Positions 43,715 through 57,352 are shown, numbered from the stretch's first letter. The stretch: 64,000 nt of DNA from Phlebotomus papatasi (GCF_024763615.1 NC_077222.1:38316001-38380000); one strand, 5' to 3'. The notes: generated from the letters alone by a model not told the origin. Numbers and translations: made by a program.

Positions 43715-45072
43715 GATCCTTAAATTCGATAAGATACCGTTATGCTGACTTTGTTTTGCTACTTGGGTAGTTTATACCCTGTGGTTTATTTCTGCTGCTC
43801 GGGATATTTTTCGCGCTACCTGTACCTTGCTTTCTCCCTAGACCTTGAGCAATAAAACAGATTAACCCACTGTATCAAAATTTATATTTCAATGTAGCCT
43901 AAGTAATGTAAGATTGTACTGTATAGTCCTAAATTGAGTCTTTCAATCCAATTTTAAGTGTGTAAATTTAATGTAAATGAATGAAAGTCATCTTTTCTAA
44001 TGAATGTGGGATTTGAAGGTTGCACTAAGAGACTTTATGTTAATTCCATGGCAATTTACATCGTGAGCTGAAAATTAATTGTAATTATTTAAATGATTCA
44101 CCTAATTGGTACAGATTTAAGCAATTAAGCAATTTTGCACGCATTCCCATCTGACTCCCTCCCCCCATCTATGAAAGGCCTTAGGAAAGGGCTGCACACC
44201 AACACCCAATGATGGGGATCTTTTCAATATAGAATGCTTCAAAAGTGCCTTCTACTCATGCGAAGCTCTGGGGTGACGCTGATGATCTTGCGGAGGAAAT
44301 ATTTCCATTCTATCCAACCATGCGGAAAGCTTTGACGAATGCCAAAATTGGAGCTGGGGATAGTCGGGTACTCGTACAAATGGCATCCCTTCAGAGATTG
44401 CCAGAGAATGTGTAGCAGAGCTTCGTACAAAAGTCAATACAGCTTTCTACGGTGAGGGGTGTAAATTCTTAATCATTCCCCATTTTACCTAAAGTGTTCA
44501 TATATGTCTTTGGCATCTGGGAAAACGGGATAGAGGCTGAGTTAAACTTTCTCCACACCATGAACGGTTCAAGTTAGGAATAGGGAGCATATGTAATAAA
44601 TTAGAGCCCACACATACACCGGCAAACATTGATACTTTACGGGAGGGTGATGTGGATTCTAATATAGTTTTGAGCTGGATTCCGTGGAACAAAGTGCACC
44701 CCACCGTGACGTAATCCAAACATTATTAGATCCCTCGAAAGCGTCATAAAGGTAGAACAACATAATACAACTTTCAGAGAAGTCAAAATGAGGGTAGAGT
44801 GAATTTTAGAGGATGGGAAAAGCTCACTTCATTGATCACCAAGAATATTTCCATTCCATAAAATCCTTTAATTTGTGGGAAGCCAATTTAAAAGAGTAAA
44901 TCAATGTCATCAATCGATAACTTTTGACTAGGAATAGGAACCTACCCCACTAAAGTGAGACTATTTCACTTTCGAATTAAATTGTATTAAAAATATTTTT
45001 GTCAAAGGTAGAAATCGATTCGATCATTGAATATGAGAAATAAAATCCTCATGGAGACGTAGGAATTAATAT
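43715..45072. other. Non-coding stretch
   Basis: The 44220..44720 part is less AT-rich with short minus-strand frames, none of which has a domain. Confidence 0.35.
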
Positions 45073-45499
45073 AGGGTAAGTGTGCCAAATTTCGTCATAG
45101 TTGCATGCAAGCACCAAAGTCTCAAGTTTGAAATGTAATATCTTTAATAGAAATTGATTTTTTTATTCCTTCTACTTAAGGAGTGTTGCTTAGAACCTTG
45201 TAGACATTTTATTGTCTTTATTTACTCTAAATTCATTCTTAATACATTTTAAAATGAATAAAAATGTAGACTTAGCTTTGGTGCCCTATTTCGGCCACCT
45301 TCATTCTCATAGTTCCTTGCCCTTCGGGAATTCTTCCAATATCTTTTTCACGTCATCTCGTTTGTCGAAGCTACATTTTTTGTTATTCTTTTCCACTGTA
45401 TAATCTCTAGAGTATATAAAAATTAAAAATTTATGGAAATTCGAGGAACAAAAAAGGTGTCCGAAATTGCAAGCTGGCTGGAATTTGGCACACTTACGC
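45073..45499. mobile_element. TIR element, 427 bp, AAGTGTGCCAAATT ends
   Basis: TAGGGTAAGTGTGCCAAATT at the left is inverted as GGAATTTGGCACACTTACGC at the right. A 63-codon frame inside is not transposase-like. Confidence 0.75.
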
Positions 45500-48400
45500 T
45501 AATGGAAATTCATTGAATTAAAAAAATACTTAGCCAGTTGTGAAAGATAGAAATTTAAAAATGGATTATGAGTTGGGTTATTGAGATGTATTAAATGTTA
45601 GTTTGTGAACGTGAACTGCCCAATTCTTCCCAACAGAATTTTAATTTTCCAATTTACAATTTATCTTTATGTACTCAAATATTAAAAACTTTTTATTCAC
45701 GAATATATTTTCCTCAAATAAATCTAAATATTTTTCTGGTATTAAATTGGACTTCTTAAAATGATGAAATAAAATAAATATCCTTAAAACCATCCCAATG
45801 AATTTGGGTCAACAAACTTATTTTGACCCTTGATGCTTTATTTGGTTTGGAAATAAATACCCAGATTCTTTTATTAAGGGCCATGATTATATCACTTGTA
45901 GTTTCAAAATGATTACCAAAATCGGTTTTATTGCTCTAAAACCAGTCCAATTAGTGTTTAATATTATTTACTCCATTTTCTTTTCTCAGAAACCATTTAA
46001 ACTATTTAAACTAAGTCTATTTTCATTAATATTTATGGGAAAATTCCAGCTTTTCATTCTTTAATAAAATAAATTTTAAGAGCTTCATCATCACTGAAAA
46101 TTGAAATTTATACATCAAAATGCATTTTAGTGACAATTATTGTTAATCTTGTTAATCGTCATAAAATTTTAATGTACTGAATATTTGTATTTAGGAAATT
46201 TTATTGACTAGAAATCATGAAGAACTTTCCTAGTACTTGCTTTTACTTCCTAGTACTAGCATGATATTAAGGTTCTAACGGGAATTTAGGAAATTAGACA
46301 TAGAGAGAAAACCAGTGTCGTAAAATATCCGATAAAAACTTCAACAGCAAAATGGTTTTAATTAGATTTGTTAGGTTAATCACAGGATCAAACTAATAAG
46401 AAACATGGAACAAAATCTCAAAGTTTTAATTAAACTAATAATTGAGTTACTAAATACAAATTAAAGTCATGAATAATGCGTTTCAAAATTATATTGTTTC
46501 ATTAATAAAACATTTTTAAATAGCGCGAAGTCTAATTAATTGTGAAATAATAATTTTTAATAGCAGATTGTATTTCCTTTCATTTGAAAGTTCAGCATTA
46601 TTCACATGAGATTAAATATTTAATTCCATAATCTTTTTTGGCTCCATCGTATTCTTAGATTAACTAAGACTATGAATACTTTCAAATTTTATGCAGTTGG
46701 AGAACACGATAGAATTAAAATATTTTATGGAATTAAATATTTAATTGGATGCGGCGGATGAAGTCTTATAGAGTCGAAATTCGTTTAATAATCATTTTCA
46801 GAAGAGCTTGAAAATTTCACCAATTATTCAAAAATTATTGCAGCAGATTGGACAGTATTTTGATAAAAATGATCAGTAAGAATCCTTTTAATATTTTCAA
46901 GCTAAAATTAAATTTTATACTGAGCATTCTAAATTATTTACAGACAAACTGATTTTTTTAGTAACCAAATTTGCTAATTTACAGGCCAAAAATATTTTTT
47001 TCTTTAAACATTGAATTTCTTTCTAAATTGCAGAAATATTTCATTTAATCTGTTTCACACTGTAACTTTCAGTATTTTTCTTTGTTTCCTGTGTAAGCTA
47101 TAGAGCAGGAATATGGGAAGCTCTATTGTAAAAGTAGAAGAAGAGTAATGTAAAGTGATGGAGATTCCTCAACTTGCTGTGGGTATTAAATGGAAAATGA
47201 AAATTCTTCACAAGTTAACTAGTGGGATGAACCATTTCCCACTAATAACTTGAATATTCTCTTCCATGGCACGATAATAGGGATAAATGAGTACCTCAGC
47301 ACGACAATACTGTACCTATTTCGGGGAGTTGAATGAGTCCTTCTCGTGGTATTTCTACATCTCCTGGTTTTTGGTTGCGTGTTGCCGGAATCTGCAACAC
47401 ATTTCTTAATTCATTTTACTCATGTAATCCCCAACCTGCCACCACAAGTAAAATCACCCGCTTCATCCTAAATATCAGTCGCTGAGCAAATTTGAGGAAG
47501 GAAGAAGGTAATCTGTAACTATTCTGGAATGACATACAATCCCATCTAAAGTAGGGGCGTTCACTGGTATATCCCAAAAGCTTCTGGGGCTCACGATATT
47601 TGTATCCAATTCACGTCTGTTATATCGCGACATTAATTTAAGTGGGGTTTCACTGTGGCTGGTGATTCAATGAATTGTGATTAAAGATACTTAATTATTC
47701 GCTCATTCACAATTATCAGAAATGACATCGCTGAGAAATGTTCACTACCTCACGCACATCCCTCCAAAAAGGCTTGCCATCAGATGATAGATATAATACA
47801 GGCCTGGGCGTCACCAGAAAACCCCTAAAGCTTTGCTGTTTAGGGGAACCATACCAATGGGGGGGATTATATCACTCTCCTAAAGGCAGTCTTTTACGAC
47901 TTAAAGAGGAAATATTTTATTGATTGCTCTCCATTGTGAGAAATGTCCTGTTATTCTTTACCAAAAGTGCTTTCCAATAATACCAGTAAATTTTATCCCT
48001 TCTATATGCTTTGGGCCATGGTGAAAAAAATTGAGGCTGTTTCCATGGAGTTTTGTAACACCAGGACGATATTAATTTAATAGAAAAGTTGACTTTAAGA
48101 GATTTTTCTCTATTGATGTATCTCTATGTGCTTGACTAAAGCCCTAAAGCTTCTGTATAAAAGGTATGACCTTCTTCGAAGGCTTAAACATTTGGCATGA
48201 TTCCAATTGTAGGAACATGTACTTCCTTAAATAGAAAAATAATAATTAAAGAAATCAATTTATTTAAAATTTAATTTCGGTGAGTGAATTATTGAATTTT
48301 GATCAGTCAAAATATAAATCTTTACAAAAACGTATCGAATTTATATAATTAAGATTCTAGCACACCTCATAGATTAGGAAAATTCCATGAAATCAAAATT

Positions 48401-48758
48401 CATATCTCTTTCTGTTTTGCATATTTCTACCTCATTCGTTTGCACTAAAATAAAATTTGTTGTGATGTTTAAAAAATGAAGAAAAAATATTAATTTTGGT
48501 TTCATAAATTTCCTTATGTAAAGAATAGTATAATAAAAGCATAACCATATAAGATGATTGCAGGTAGAATGAAAATCTTTATTTTCTCTTTCCAAAAAGT
48601 TTTGTGACAATTTTACTGGTTTCAGTGACTTCAGAACACCTATTAGATCAGGAAAATTTCGTGAAATCAAAATTCATCAAAAAATCAAATTCTTTATCAA
48701 ACATTTTGCATATGTCATCCATTTCTTCATACTCCTCAAATTGAGTGTTAAAGGGTAC
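45500..48758. other. Intron-like AT-rich stretch
   Basis: Very AT-rich to 47000, then mixed. The dispersed segment GATTAGGAAAATTCCATG...AAATCAAAATTCAT at 48370..48405 recurs at 48645..48678, and a diverged form lies at 4668. No exon is recognised. Confidence 0.4.
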
Positions 48759-48979
48759 ATGGGAAGATGGGGCTACTTTGAGCTGCGGGGCTACATTGAT
48801 ATACAATTTTTTCTCACACTTCTAAAAAAACTGGGCTTTTACTTAATATAATTTAAATAGACGAAACAATTATTGTGGATCTAAATAATATAATTGCAAG
48901 GCCTTGCTTTCTTTAGAAATATGCGAAAAAACCGTATAATAATGTAGCCTTACAACTCAAAATAGCCCCATCTCCCCTA
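48759..48979. mobile_element. TIR element, 221 bp, GATGGGGCTA ends
   Basis: ATGGGAAGATGGGGCTACTT at the left is inverted as AAATAGCCCCATCTCCCCTA at the right, with GAGCTGCGGGGCTACATT facing AATGTAGCCTTACAACTC just inside. Non-coding. Confidence 0.8.
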
Positions 48980-49059
48980 ATAGATGTAAGCGAAACATTT
49001 GGGAAGAAAAGAAGTGTAATCAAATTTGATTTTTTTGGCCAAATTTAACTTTTTTTCAC

Positions 49060-49968
49060 TAGGGTGAAAACACCAGTTCTCGTCAGTGCCCCACTTCTCG
49101 CCACTTACATTGAAATCGCTATTTTTCGCAATTTATGAAATAAATGAGTCGCAATTTTTTTTGTATTGTTTCTGCTTCTACGCATAGAATCGAAAAATAA
49201 TAATTATTCGTTTTGGATTCACGATTTTGATCACATTGCAGTGCATCGAATCCAACATCTCTTACCAAATGTACTAAGTGTCGTCAAATTTTCATCAGGT
49301 CAAAAATACCTATTTGGGTAAATAATTTGTCTACTGAATATTTAATTGTACTTGTGGAATACATAAAATTTGTATTTAGTCAATTAATATTTCATTTTAT
49401 ATTATTTTTGTATATAAATGAGGCATGGCGAGAAGTGGTAATATTCTGGAATTGATTTTACCACCTGTCGCCATATCTTTTCAATAGGCGACGCTAACTT
49501 CACTTCGTACATTCTCAGTTGTCAAATCTGCATTGTTTACTTTCTGCAAAAGCCCCATAATTTGATTTCTTAAATAAAAGTGAAGAAAAATCATTTAAAG
49601 AGAGTAATAATAAAGTGATCACAAGGAAAGAGAAATGGTGAATGTATTCCTTTCATAGTATTGCCTAAAATAACCGAGTGTGGTTTTTTTCAAGTGGGTG
49701 GCGAGAAGTGGTTACAAATTTTACAAAACTGGCGAAAAGTGGTAAAAAGTGGCGACGAAATGGTTATTTTTGCATTATTAATAAAAATCAGTTTTTTAAG
49801 TAGTCCAGCGTTATGTTCTAGGATTATTGTTTTCATGTATCTATAGAGCCAATACATCTAAGTAACTTTGTGTCAAATTTGACTTATCTTGTAACACGGA
49901 TTCAAAAGTTATGATTAAATGAATTTAATTTTTTCCTAAACATGGCGATAGCCGGTTATTCCACCCTA
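49060..49968. mobile_element. TIR element with internal GGCGAGAAGTGG repeats, 909 bp
   Basis: TAGGGTGAAAACACCAG at the left pairs imperfectly with GCCGGTTATTCCACCCTA at the right. The phrase GGCGAGAAGTGGT occurs at about 49427 and 49698, with GGCGAAAAGTGGTAAAAAGT nearby and the inverse CCCACTTCTCGCCAC at about 49090. Its ORFs are short, so it is non-autonomous or degraded. Confidence 0.65.
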
Positions 49969-50821
49969 TACTCTTAAGGGACACTTAAGGGGATTGTCTG
50001 AATTACAAGGGCAAAAAATGGATAGTTTTATTATTTCTAAAATTGAAAGACAGTTTTCGCTTTGTTTTTAAACGAGGGCTAGATGGACCACTCTATAAAC
50101 AGGAGCCTAATTCCCGGAGACCGCATGAGTCCCCCCCAAATTGTCCTTGGACAAACCGAGGTGGATATAATTTATGGAGCGCCCACAGAATACATGGAAA
50201 AAATCTATAAAGTTTTTAGCTTTCTAAATTCCAAAGTCTCTAAAAATACCAAAAGTGAATTTGAAGCATTGTGAAATATCCGGAAATGAAAGAGAAAGAG
50301 CATCGAGCAGGTTTCGTGTGCTTTCAACTATTTTTAAAATTGGCAGGAATAATCCGTAAGACACTTTTTGAGCGAATGAAACAATTAAAGGATTATTCAC
50401 TTAACAATTAAAACAATGATTGAAAACTTATTTTCTATGACATGTTAAAGTCAAAATTTTGTCCAAAAAACCATTTTTTTTAGGATATCTGAAATAGTTC
50501 CAATCATACTTTTATCTTCGGGTTTTCATGGTTTATGAAATAAACTTATAAAAATTGATTTGTTTCGATTTTATTTATAAGATAAGAAGAAGCTGCACAT
50601 TTCCCGCCAATAGGAGACTTTTATGATGAGGCGCTCAAGTAAACTACACATTAGTTAGACATTTTGTATTATCTTTTTTTGAGAAAAATTGTTTGAGCAC
50701 CTTAAATATTTATAAATAAAATCCAAAAATTATAAAAAGCTTAGAAGTCACAAAAAACAAAAATTTTTCTCCTCCTAATTCAGGAAACTCTTAAACAAAT
50801 AATAATAATAATAACTATGTA
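49969..50821. other. Non-coding stretch
   Basis: A 63-codon frame at 50083..50274 was examined. It has no domain and no splice signals that fit the Ig gene. Confidence 0.35.
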
Positions 50822-51024
50822 AAGGGAAGTGGGGAACCTTTGAAAGTGGGGCAGCTTTGAAATTGGGATTTTTTTCTTACCATTAAATAAAATTGAGCCT
50901 CAAGCCTCATCACAATGCAATTTAGCTTTTCAATGTGTTTATGTAGTAAATTATATCATGATAAGGCTCAATTTAATTTAAAAATAGGTAAAAAATGCCA
51001 ATTTTAAAGTTGTCCCACTTCCCA
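50822..51024. mobile_element. Hairpin MITE family A, copy 3
   Basis: Left AAGGGAAGTGGGGAACCTTT; right AAAGTTGTCCCACTTCCC. The inner stem TTGAGCC...ATAAGGCTCAA and the AAAAATAGGTAAAAAATGCC segment are shared with 24456 and 26167. It is more diverged than the other two. Confidence 0.82.
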
Positions 51025-53496
51025 TATTCAAAAAAATCAAGAAATATATTAAGAATCTTAAAACTACTTAAATTTTTAAATTCTGTTATTATAAAATAAG
51101 GATATTCACTCAAAGCTAATTCACTCAAAGCTTAAGCTCACCCAAGGCTAATCAGGAATCTAAAAACTAACTTTATTTTTCATGATAATTAACGGCTATA
51201 TATTTTCTAATTTTCATGATTGGAATTGCTTATTTGTTTTTAAATTAATTTTGTTTTTTTAATCTACTATACATATATTTATATTAAAATTGTGTTTTAT
51301 TTATTGTACACAAAAAACAACTAAAACAAATTGTTTATCTGTATCCAATTAAAACACTAACATTTTCATTAAATCGAAAAACTAAAGAAATAATCTCATA
51401 AATATATTTTTGATATACAAATATTATTTTATTTTGATAAAACATTCATTTGAAAGAAAATATTTGAAATCCTCGTTAAACTTAATGAGAATCGAAAAAT
51501 TTGGCATAATTTCTCAAAAAATAAAAGCTCCAAATCAACTGATTTTACTCTCAATAATAGAGATATTATATAGATGGAAATCGATATTTTCTCTTTTTTA
51601 TTAAAGCAAAAATATACTGCAATAATTTTTCAACACACAACGCTTTTTACATAGAACAATACAATCTATTGCTAGGATTACTTTGCAGTTTAGTTTTTCA
51701 TTCTAAAATGTTATTTTTTTGCCAAAGTTCATCCCTTAGCTCTTGCATGAGAAAGAGATTGAAGTGGAAAATCCGACTTATAGTGAAAGTCCTTATATTA
51801 ATCTGATGGTTAGTATGAAATGGTGTTTAGAAAGTGAATTTGTATCACTCACCTAAGGGTATTAGCCGGTGTTAGGTGCGATTACAGCTGCAGTTAATAT
51901 AGTTAGGAAAAGTCCGCAGGGCCAAAGTGCTGAGGAGTTAGGCCCTGAAAAAATAGCCACATTTGCGTGTCAGGGTGAGACAATTTATTATTCAATTATG
52001 TATTTTTTTTTATTATCATGACTCCATTGTATAAGCATATTGTCGGACAAGTACCATCCTGAGTGGAAGTTTTTTTCCCTACCTCAAATAGGTGGGTATA
52101 AAATCTCTGGAAAATTTACGTATATGGCTGTAATTGATATAATAAATCAAATGATTTTTTTTCTCAATCGATACTTGAATATTTAGAGGAAAGTTTTATC
52201 GAGCCATCAATCAATTTCATTGTGGAGGGAGTGCGCGCCTTTAGGAAAAGTGATTTCAGGCAAATCGATAAATTTTCCTCTACGATAGCAAAATTTGCAG
52301 AAGACAGAACTTTTCGTTGGAAATCAATTACTATTTGATAGAAGGTAAATAGGTGATTTGAAATATGCATAATTTTCGATTTAAACTGCTGACATAATTG
52401 GCAATTTCTAATTAAATGATTTTGATATATCCTGGATACTGGATAATTACATTTGCCACAAGATTTTTATACCCTTATGTAGTTGGGAAAGTCCTTGGAT
52501 TTCAGATGGAAAATACAATAGAAAAAATGGTTATATGAAAGATAAATGAAGCAGTTTGCAGAATCACAGAGACAGCAATTGGGCGTTCTGTGAGGATTTT
52601 CCTGCAATCAAAGTCTATATGAAAATAGCACATAAAGAGCGTCATTTGGATCGAATTATCCCCATTATCATCTCTATGGTGTATCATACTATTTGTAGCA
52701 CAAGAGCTCATACACAATGGGATATGAGAGGAAAAAAAACCAGAGATGGATGTCATGGATGGAAAAATTGTGGGAAAATTTTTTGAGATAAAATCCAATT
52801 TTGTAATTACATTTTTTTTTCAAATCACCTCGTGATGTATATTATATTTTCTCTCTTGATATTATTCATTTAATTCGTATTATGAATCATCCCCTAGTAA
52901 TTATTGTCCACAAAACGAATATGAAAATTTTCCTGAAGCATCAAATCCACAATAAGATCCAATAATGAAGTGAATTACAAAAGATTCTAAAGCATGTATC
53001 GGTTTCTAATTACAACGTATCTGACTGTAGGTTCTTAGAAAACCTTTGAAATTAAATAAAGAACAAAAAATAAAAACCTGGTGTACAGATTTGATCATGG
53101 TAGGTGCATTTCCGAAGAAGAGGCAATATTAAATGAATAAGAAGTCAATGTGATCCTTAAAGGTTTTCAACCTAATATCCTAATCCTGAAATTAAATATT
53201 TTTACTACAATATGAATATCAAAATATTGAAATAAACGAATATAAAAAAGTATTTGGGCAATATATCGGACACCTTATTGCAGAGAAAATGTAATATCGT
53301 ACAGACATTTTTTGTCTTTCCAGAAGTCTTTCAAAGCTTCTTCTAAAACATTTTATTCGTAGAGGCAATGTATGGTTTCTTAAAACATTGTACAATATTG
53401 AAATTAAGAAAAAGTTTGTGGAATGTTGAGTACCAAAACAAACGGACAATATTAGAATCACAACCTCACGTGTGAGCCACTGTCAAAATGTTTATT
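51025..53496. other. AT-rich non-coding stretch
   Basis: A patch at 51850..51975 is less AT-rich, with GGGCCAAAGTGC and TTAGGCCCT facing each other, possibly an old repeat. No exon is recognised. Confidence 0.35.
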
Positions 53497-53750
53497 CACT
53501 GAGAAAAAAAAGAGGGTGCGATTAACTTTTTTTCCTCAAAATTTTAACACTTTTTAGGTGTAAAAATATATCAACATTTTTTAATGTTAATTTTACACCT
53601 TTTTAAGGGTAAAATTAACATGAAAAAGGTTAACTTTAACCCCCAATACACCTAAAAAGGATAATATTTACACCGATTTCGGATCAATACTGCAGGGTAA
53701 AATTAACATTTCCGGAATGTTATTTCAACTTTTTCGGATTTCTCTCAGTG
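53497..53750. mobile_element. TIR element, 254 bp, CACTGAGAAA ends
   Basis: CACTGAGAAA at the left is inverted as TTTCTCTCAGTG at the right. The interior is built from alternating inversions of GGTGTAAAA and AATGTTAATTTTACACC, giving several stems. The end motif is close to the CACCGAGAAA of the element at 57353. Confidence 0.72.
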
Positions 53751-53900
53751 AGCTCGGTTGGTAGAGTAATCGTCTAGTTAACGAGAGATCTCCAGTTCGA
53801 TTCTTGGTGGAGGCAGGAATTTTTCTCTATCTCCACCGAGAAAAAACTGGATGATTTAAGTGTAATTTGCTCTGATTGACGATTCACTGTACATAAATTC
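53751..53900 (+). mobile_element. tRNA-derived SINE adjoining the CACTGAG element
   Basis: AGCTCGGTTGGTAGAGTAAT resembles a tRNA box A region, and CAGTTCGATTC at 53793..53803 is a good box B. A GGCAGGAATTTTTCTC body follows, resembling the GAATTTTTCTGGC start of the other SINE bodies. The 3' end was not located precisely. Confidence 0.65.
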
Positions 53901-56900
53901 AATTAACATTGAACTAAAGTTCGTAAAATTCTCATGCCTTAAAATCAATCGTAATAACGTTTTTTCAAGGTCAAGGGTAAAAAGAAGGACACCCGAAAAC
54001 ATATTTCACAACCGAAAAATCAAAATAAAAATAATTTTTTATTATTCGAGCTTTTAAGCGTATTAAACAGTAAAAAATATAACCCTTAAATCGTATATGC
54101 TAAAATATTCACCGTATTTTTAACTGTAACAAACTACTTTTTGACTTCAAATATCCATTTGACAATAAAATCTAAAATTTACTAACAAATTTTATGTATT
54201 TAACCAGATATAAACATAAACTAATGATGTTTATAGTTTATTTATGTGCAATTACATTGATATGATTTGACTATATTGTGTCCAACAAATTTACATAGGT
54301 AATTTTGTTAATTAAAAATCAATAAATATAAAGTGTCGATATAAATCTAACAAATGCAGACCTGTGGTATATGGTGATGTTTATTGTGATCTGCTTTTGA
54401 ATGGAAATCTTTTAATTTATGCCCGTGAGGGTTTTCATTAAACCAAAATTTTCAATTAATTTTCCATCTTTTAGAAAATTATAAATTTCCGAATTGTCTA
54501 TTAACATTTTGGACGTATACCAATTTTAGCCATATATAATCGAAAAGCTTTCAGTTTCAATTGGATTATTTTGCTTAAAGCACTGCTTGTATTTTCACAA
54601 AGTTATTTGATGTTTCCATTTTGTCTATTGTTATCGTACGCTATTAGATATTTAGGTAAATTATTATACCGCTCACAGTTTTGTTTTGAATATTGTTAGA
54701 GATGAATTTATAATACTCGAAGTTGATGTACTTGACATAGAACAACTTAACACAATTATAAAAAAAGTCACCAATCTTTTAATATGAAAAAAGTAATTAA
54801 AAGTTTTGTCACAGTTTAGAAAACATATAGCAATATATTAATCCATTTCGAGGCAAATTGGTCAATTATAAAACCATATTCAGCTAATGAATGACTTTTA
54901 TTCGTTACCTTTTCAATAAATCATCAATTAATTTGGCATCGTTCGCTCTCATAAGTTCTTTTTAAGTGAAATCCCATTAATTTTCTCGTTGAAGCTGCTG
55001 TTGAATTTCCGCTTATGCAATTGTTCCAGATAGGGAATTCAAGGCAAAAGAATAAGGGGATGGAATGGTGACAAAGATAAGATCGAAGAGAAAAGTTACA
55101 GATAGTTGGAACATGTTTGAGATTTAATATCCTCAAGTGAAGAGAATTCTAATGGTGGAATCAGACACTGTGGCTAACATCAAAAAGCACTCAATTAAAA
55201 TCTACACTGATGCCTCTTTGAAGCGTCACACAGATATTTTATCCGACGATGCTTTGGAGTGGCACTAAAAAAAAAGATATTCTGTTTGCATCGTACACAG
55301 AGAAAAATCTATGTTGAAGAACTGTTGGGGGGATAGGATATTTGGGGAATAGGGTGAAGGTGAGGAGATTGAGAGGTTTTCCCCAATGAGAAGAGCGAAT
55401 GAGACACAAACAGAAAAGTGGAAAAAAGTTGTGGTGGAAAAAGGATTCGAAATCAAATAGTTTCATGATGATGCTCTTTGTGTGATTCCCCATTCTTTTC
55501 TGTTGAACAACATATATAGCTTTTCATACATCCGTAGAAGCTACCGGTAGCATAAAAAGCAATTAAAATACCACTTGAGAAACTTTTCTGATTTCACACT
55601 AAAATATTTTTACCACTACATAAATGATTGTGAAATAGAAAGTTCACATTTTTCACAAAATATTTGTTGAATTACAATTAAATGTTTCTATCTCCTGAAA
55701 TTCTTTAAATTATTTGAATAAAAAAAAACTTCCCAAAATTTACCTTTCCAACCAAGGCTAGCACTGTATAATAATTTTTCAGTAATTAATTTAAACTTAG
55801 TTTGAAGCTCACTTTCGCTGCAAGCTGGTTCACCGACAAGAGATACTTGTATAAATAATTGCAATTCATTAAAAGTACTTATGAGATATTATGCAAACTT
55901 TCTGAAATTGTGTTCAAACTTGAGCATTTTCTACGTCAATGGACGAAAATTAAGGCATTCAAGTGGTAATATATACTGAATAATTACTTACTTATTGAAT
56001 GCGGATGCCTTTTCTAATATGACTTTGCAACATTGAGGATAAGAGTTTTTGTTGTACATCTTCTCTTTTTCATCTATCAGTACCCTAAACATGTTTATAA
56101 TAATATTCCAGGAACATTTTTTTACACCTTAATATTAATTAAGCGATTTAAAAATATATATTCCCCCCAGTTCTGAAATACTTTCCATTTGCTTTTTCAA
56201 GTCTTCGAATCATCAAATTAACCCTTAAGGGTTAATTCTCATTCCGTGATACAAAGTTCAATTTTAATTAGTCAAACTTCTTCAAAATTTGTTAGTAAGT
56301 CGAAAGACTGATTTAAAATGCAAAATTGAAACTTCATGACCCCTTTAACATTAAAATTTGTTATAATATTAAGATTTATGTTAACATTAAAATTTGTTAT
56401 AATATTAAGATTTACGATTGAGCTTAAGAAATAAAAATGATCTTCATAATCGGAAATCCTCATATTGATAATAAAAGTCATTTATTCTTTATATGTACAA
56501 ATGGATAAATAGATATTTATTCATCAGCAATGCTTATAAATAAAAGCACAAGAGAGGCAAAAGTATTTTATCAGGGACATCTCGACATTTCATTTTTCCA
56601 TACGTTTTTGCATAGAGGCACTGAAGACTATTGGCAAGTTTTTTCCTAAAGAGAATTGACTTATAAGTCTGATATATTTCAAAATTGTGCATTAAAAGCT
56701 ATCTAAAAATACATATTTCATAATGTTCGCCGAAATAATGCAAGAACTACGAGCAAATTTGTTTAAGTCGCGGTGCAATATCTGCAAAATTTTTACAAGA
56801 AAAAATGAAAAATGTCTTCACTTTTTATTAGGCTTGATAGGCCCTGTATTTTATAGTTTTTAGCGTCTATCGCCGTCTTAGCGTTGATGACCAACCTCAC

Positions 56901-56941
56901 GAGTGAAAACGGTGGAAAACTCCATTACAGGTTATATGTGC
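53901..56941. other. AT-rich non-coding stretch with a small tandem duplication
   Basis: A 36-bp unit (TAACATTAAAATTTGTTATA...) is duplicated in tandem at 56346..56414. A 22-bp perfect palindrome, AATTAACCCTTAAGGGTTAATT in two halves around CTTAAG, lies at 56216..56237. Nothing coding. Confidence 0.45.
56346..56414. repeat. 36-bp tandem duplication
   Basis: Two adjacent, almost identical copies beginning TAACATTAAAATTTGTTATA. Confidence 0.8.
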
Positions 56942-57250
56942 CAATCCGGTGGCAGCCAAAATCCCGAAAGCCAAAATCTCGAAAAGGCCAAAATCCCGAA
57001 AGCCAAAATCCCGAAAGCCAAATCCCGATTTTTCAAAATCCTGAAAGGGATGAAATTATATGCAGGATAATTTGTAGAATAATTTCCCAAGACACAGAAA
57101 ATTTCCCTTTGCCTCCAGAAAACGCGGGTGCAATCGTGGGAGTAGCTATGACACTTTTAAGAATTCGGGATTTTGGCTTTCGGGATTTTGGCCCATTCGA
57201 GATTTTGGCTTTCGGGATTTTGGCTTACGGGATTTTGACCGGGACCCGTG
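56942..57250. mobile_element. Element with AAAATCCCGAAAGCC satellite ends, copy 1
   Basis: The left side is a tandem array of AAAATCCCGAAAGCC units. The right side is the inverse array GGCTTTCGGGATTTT, ending GACCGGGACCCGTGCC. The core (AATAATTTCCCAAGACACAG, CGCGGGTGC, GCTATGACACTTTTAAGAAT) matches 63136..63361. The left array has more units than the second copy. A 129-codon frame through it is repeat-derived. Confidence 0.82.
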
Positions 57251-57352
57251 CCAATCATCTATGGGAAGTATAATTTCATACAATCTTAATATATAAATTT
57301 ACAATGTATCATATCAAGAAAGAGAGAAAAAAATAGTTAATACTGTTGTATG

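Noticed and set aside
50083..50274. Possible downstream exon of the Ig gene
   Set aside because: None of the expected Ig features (Trp of strand C, D-x-G-x-Y-x-C) is present and the splice sites do not fit.
56884..57273. 129-codon frame rich in Pro/Lys/Ser repeats
   Set aside because: It is made by reading the AAAATCCCGAAAGCC array and its inverse, so it follows the satellite and is not a gene.
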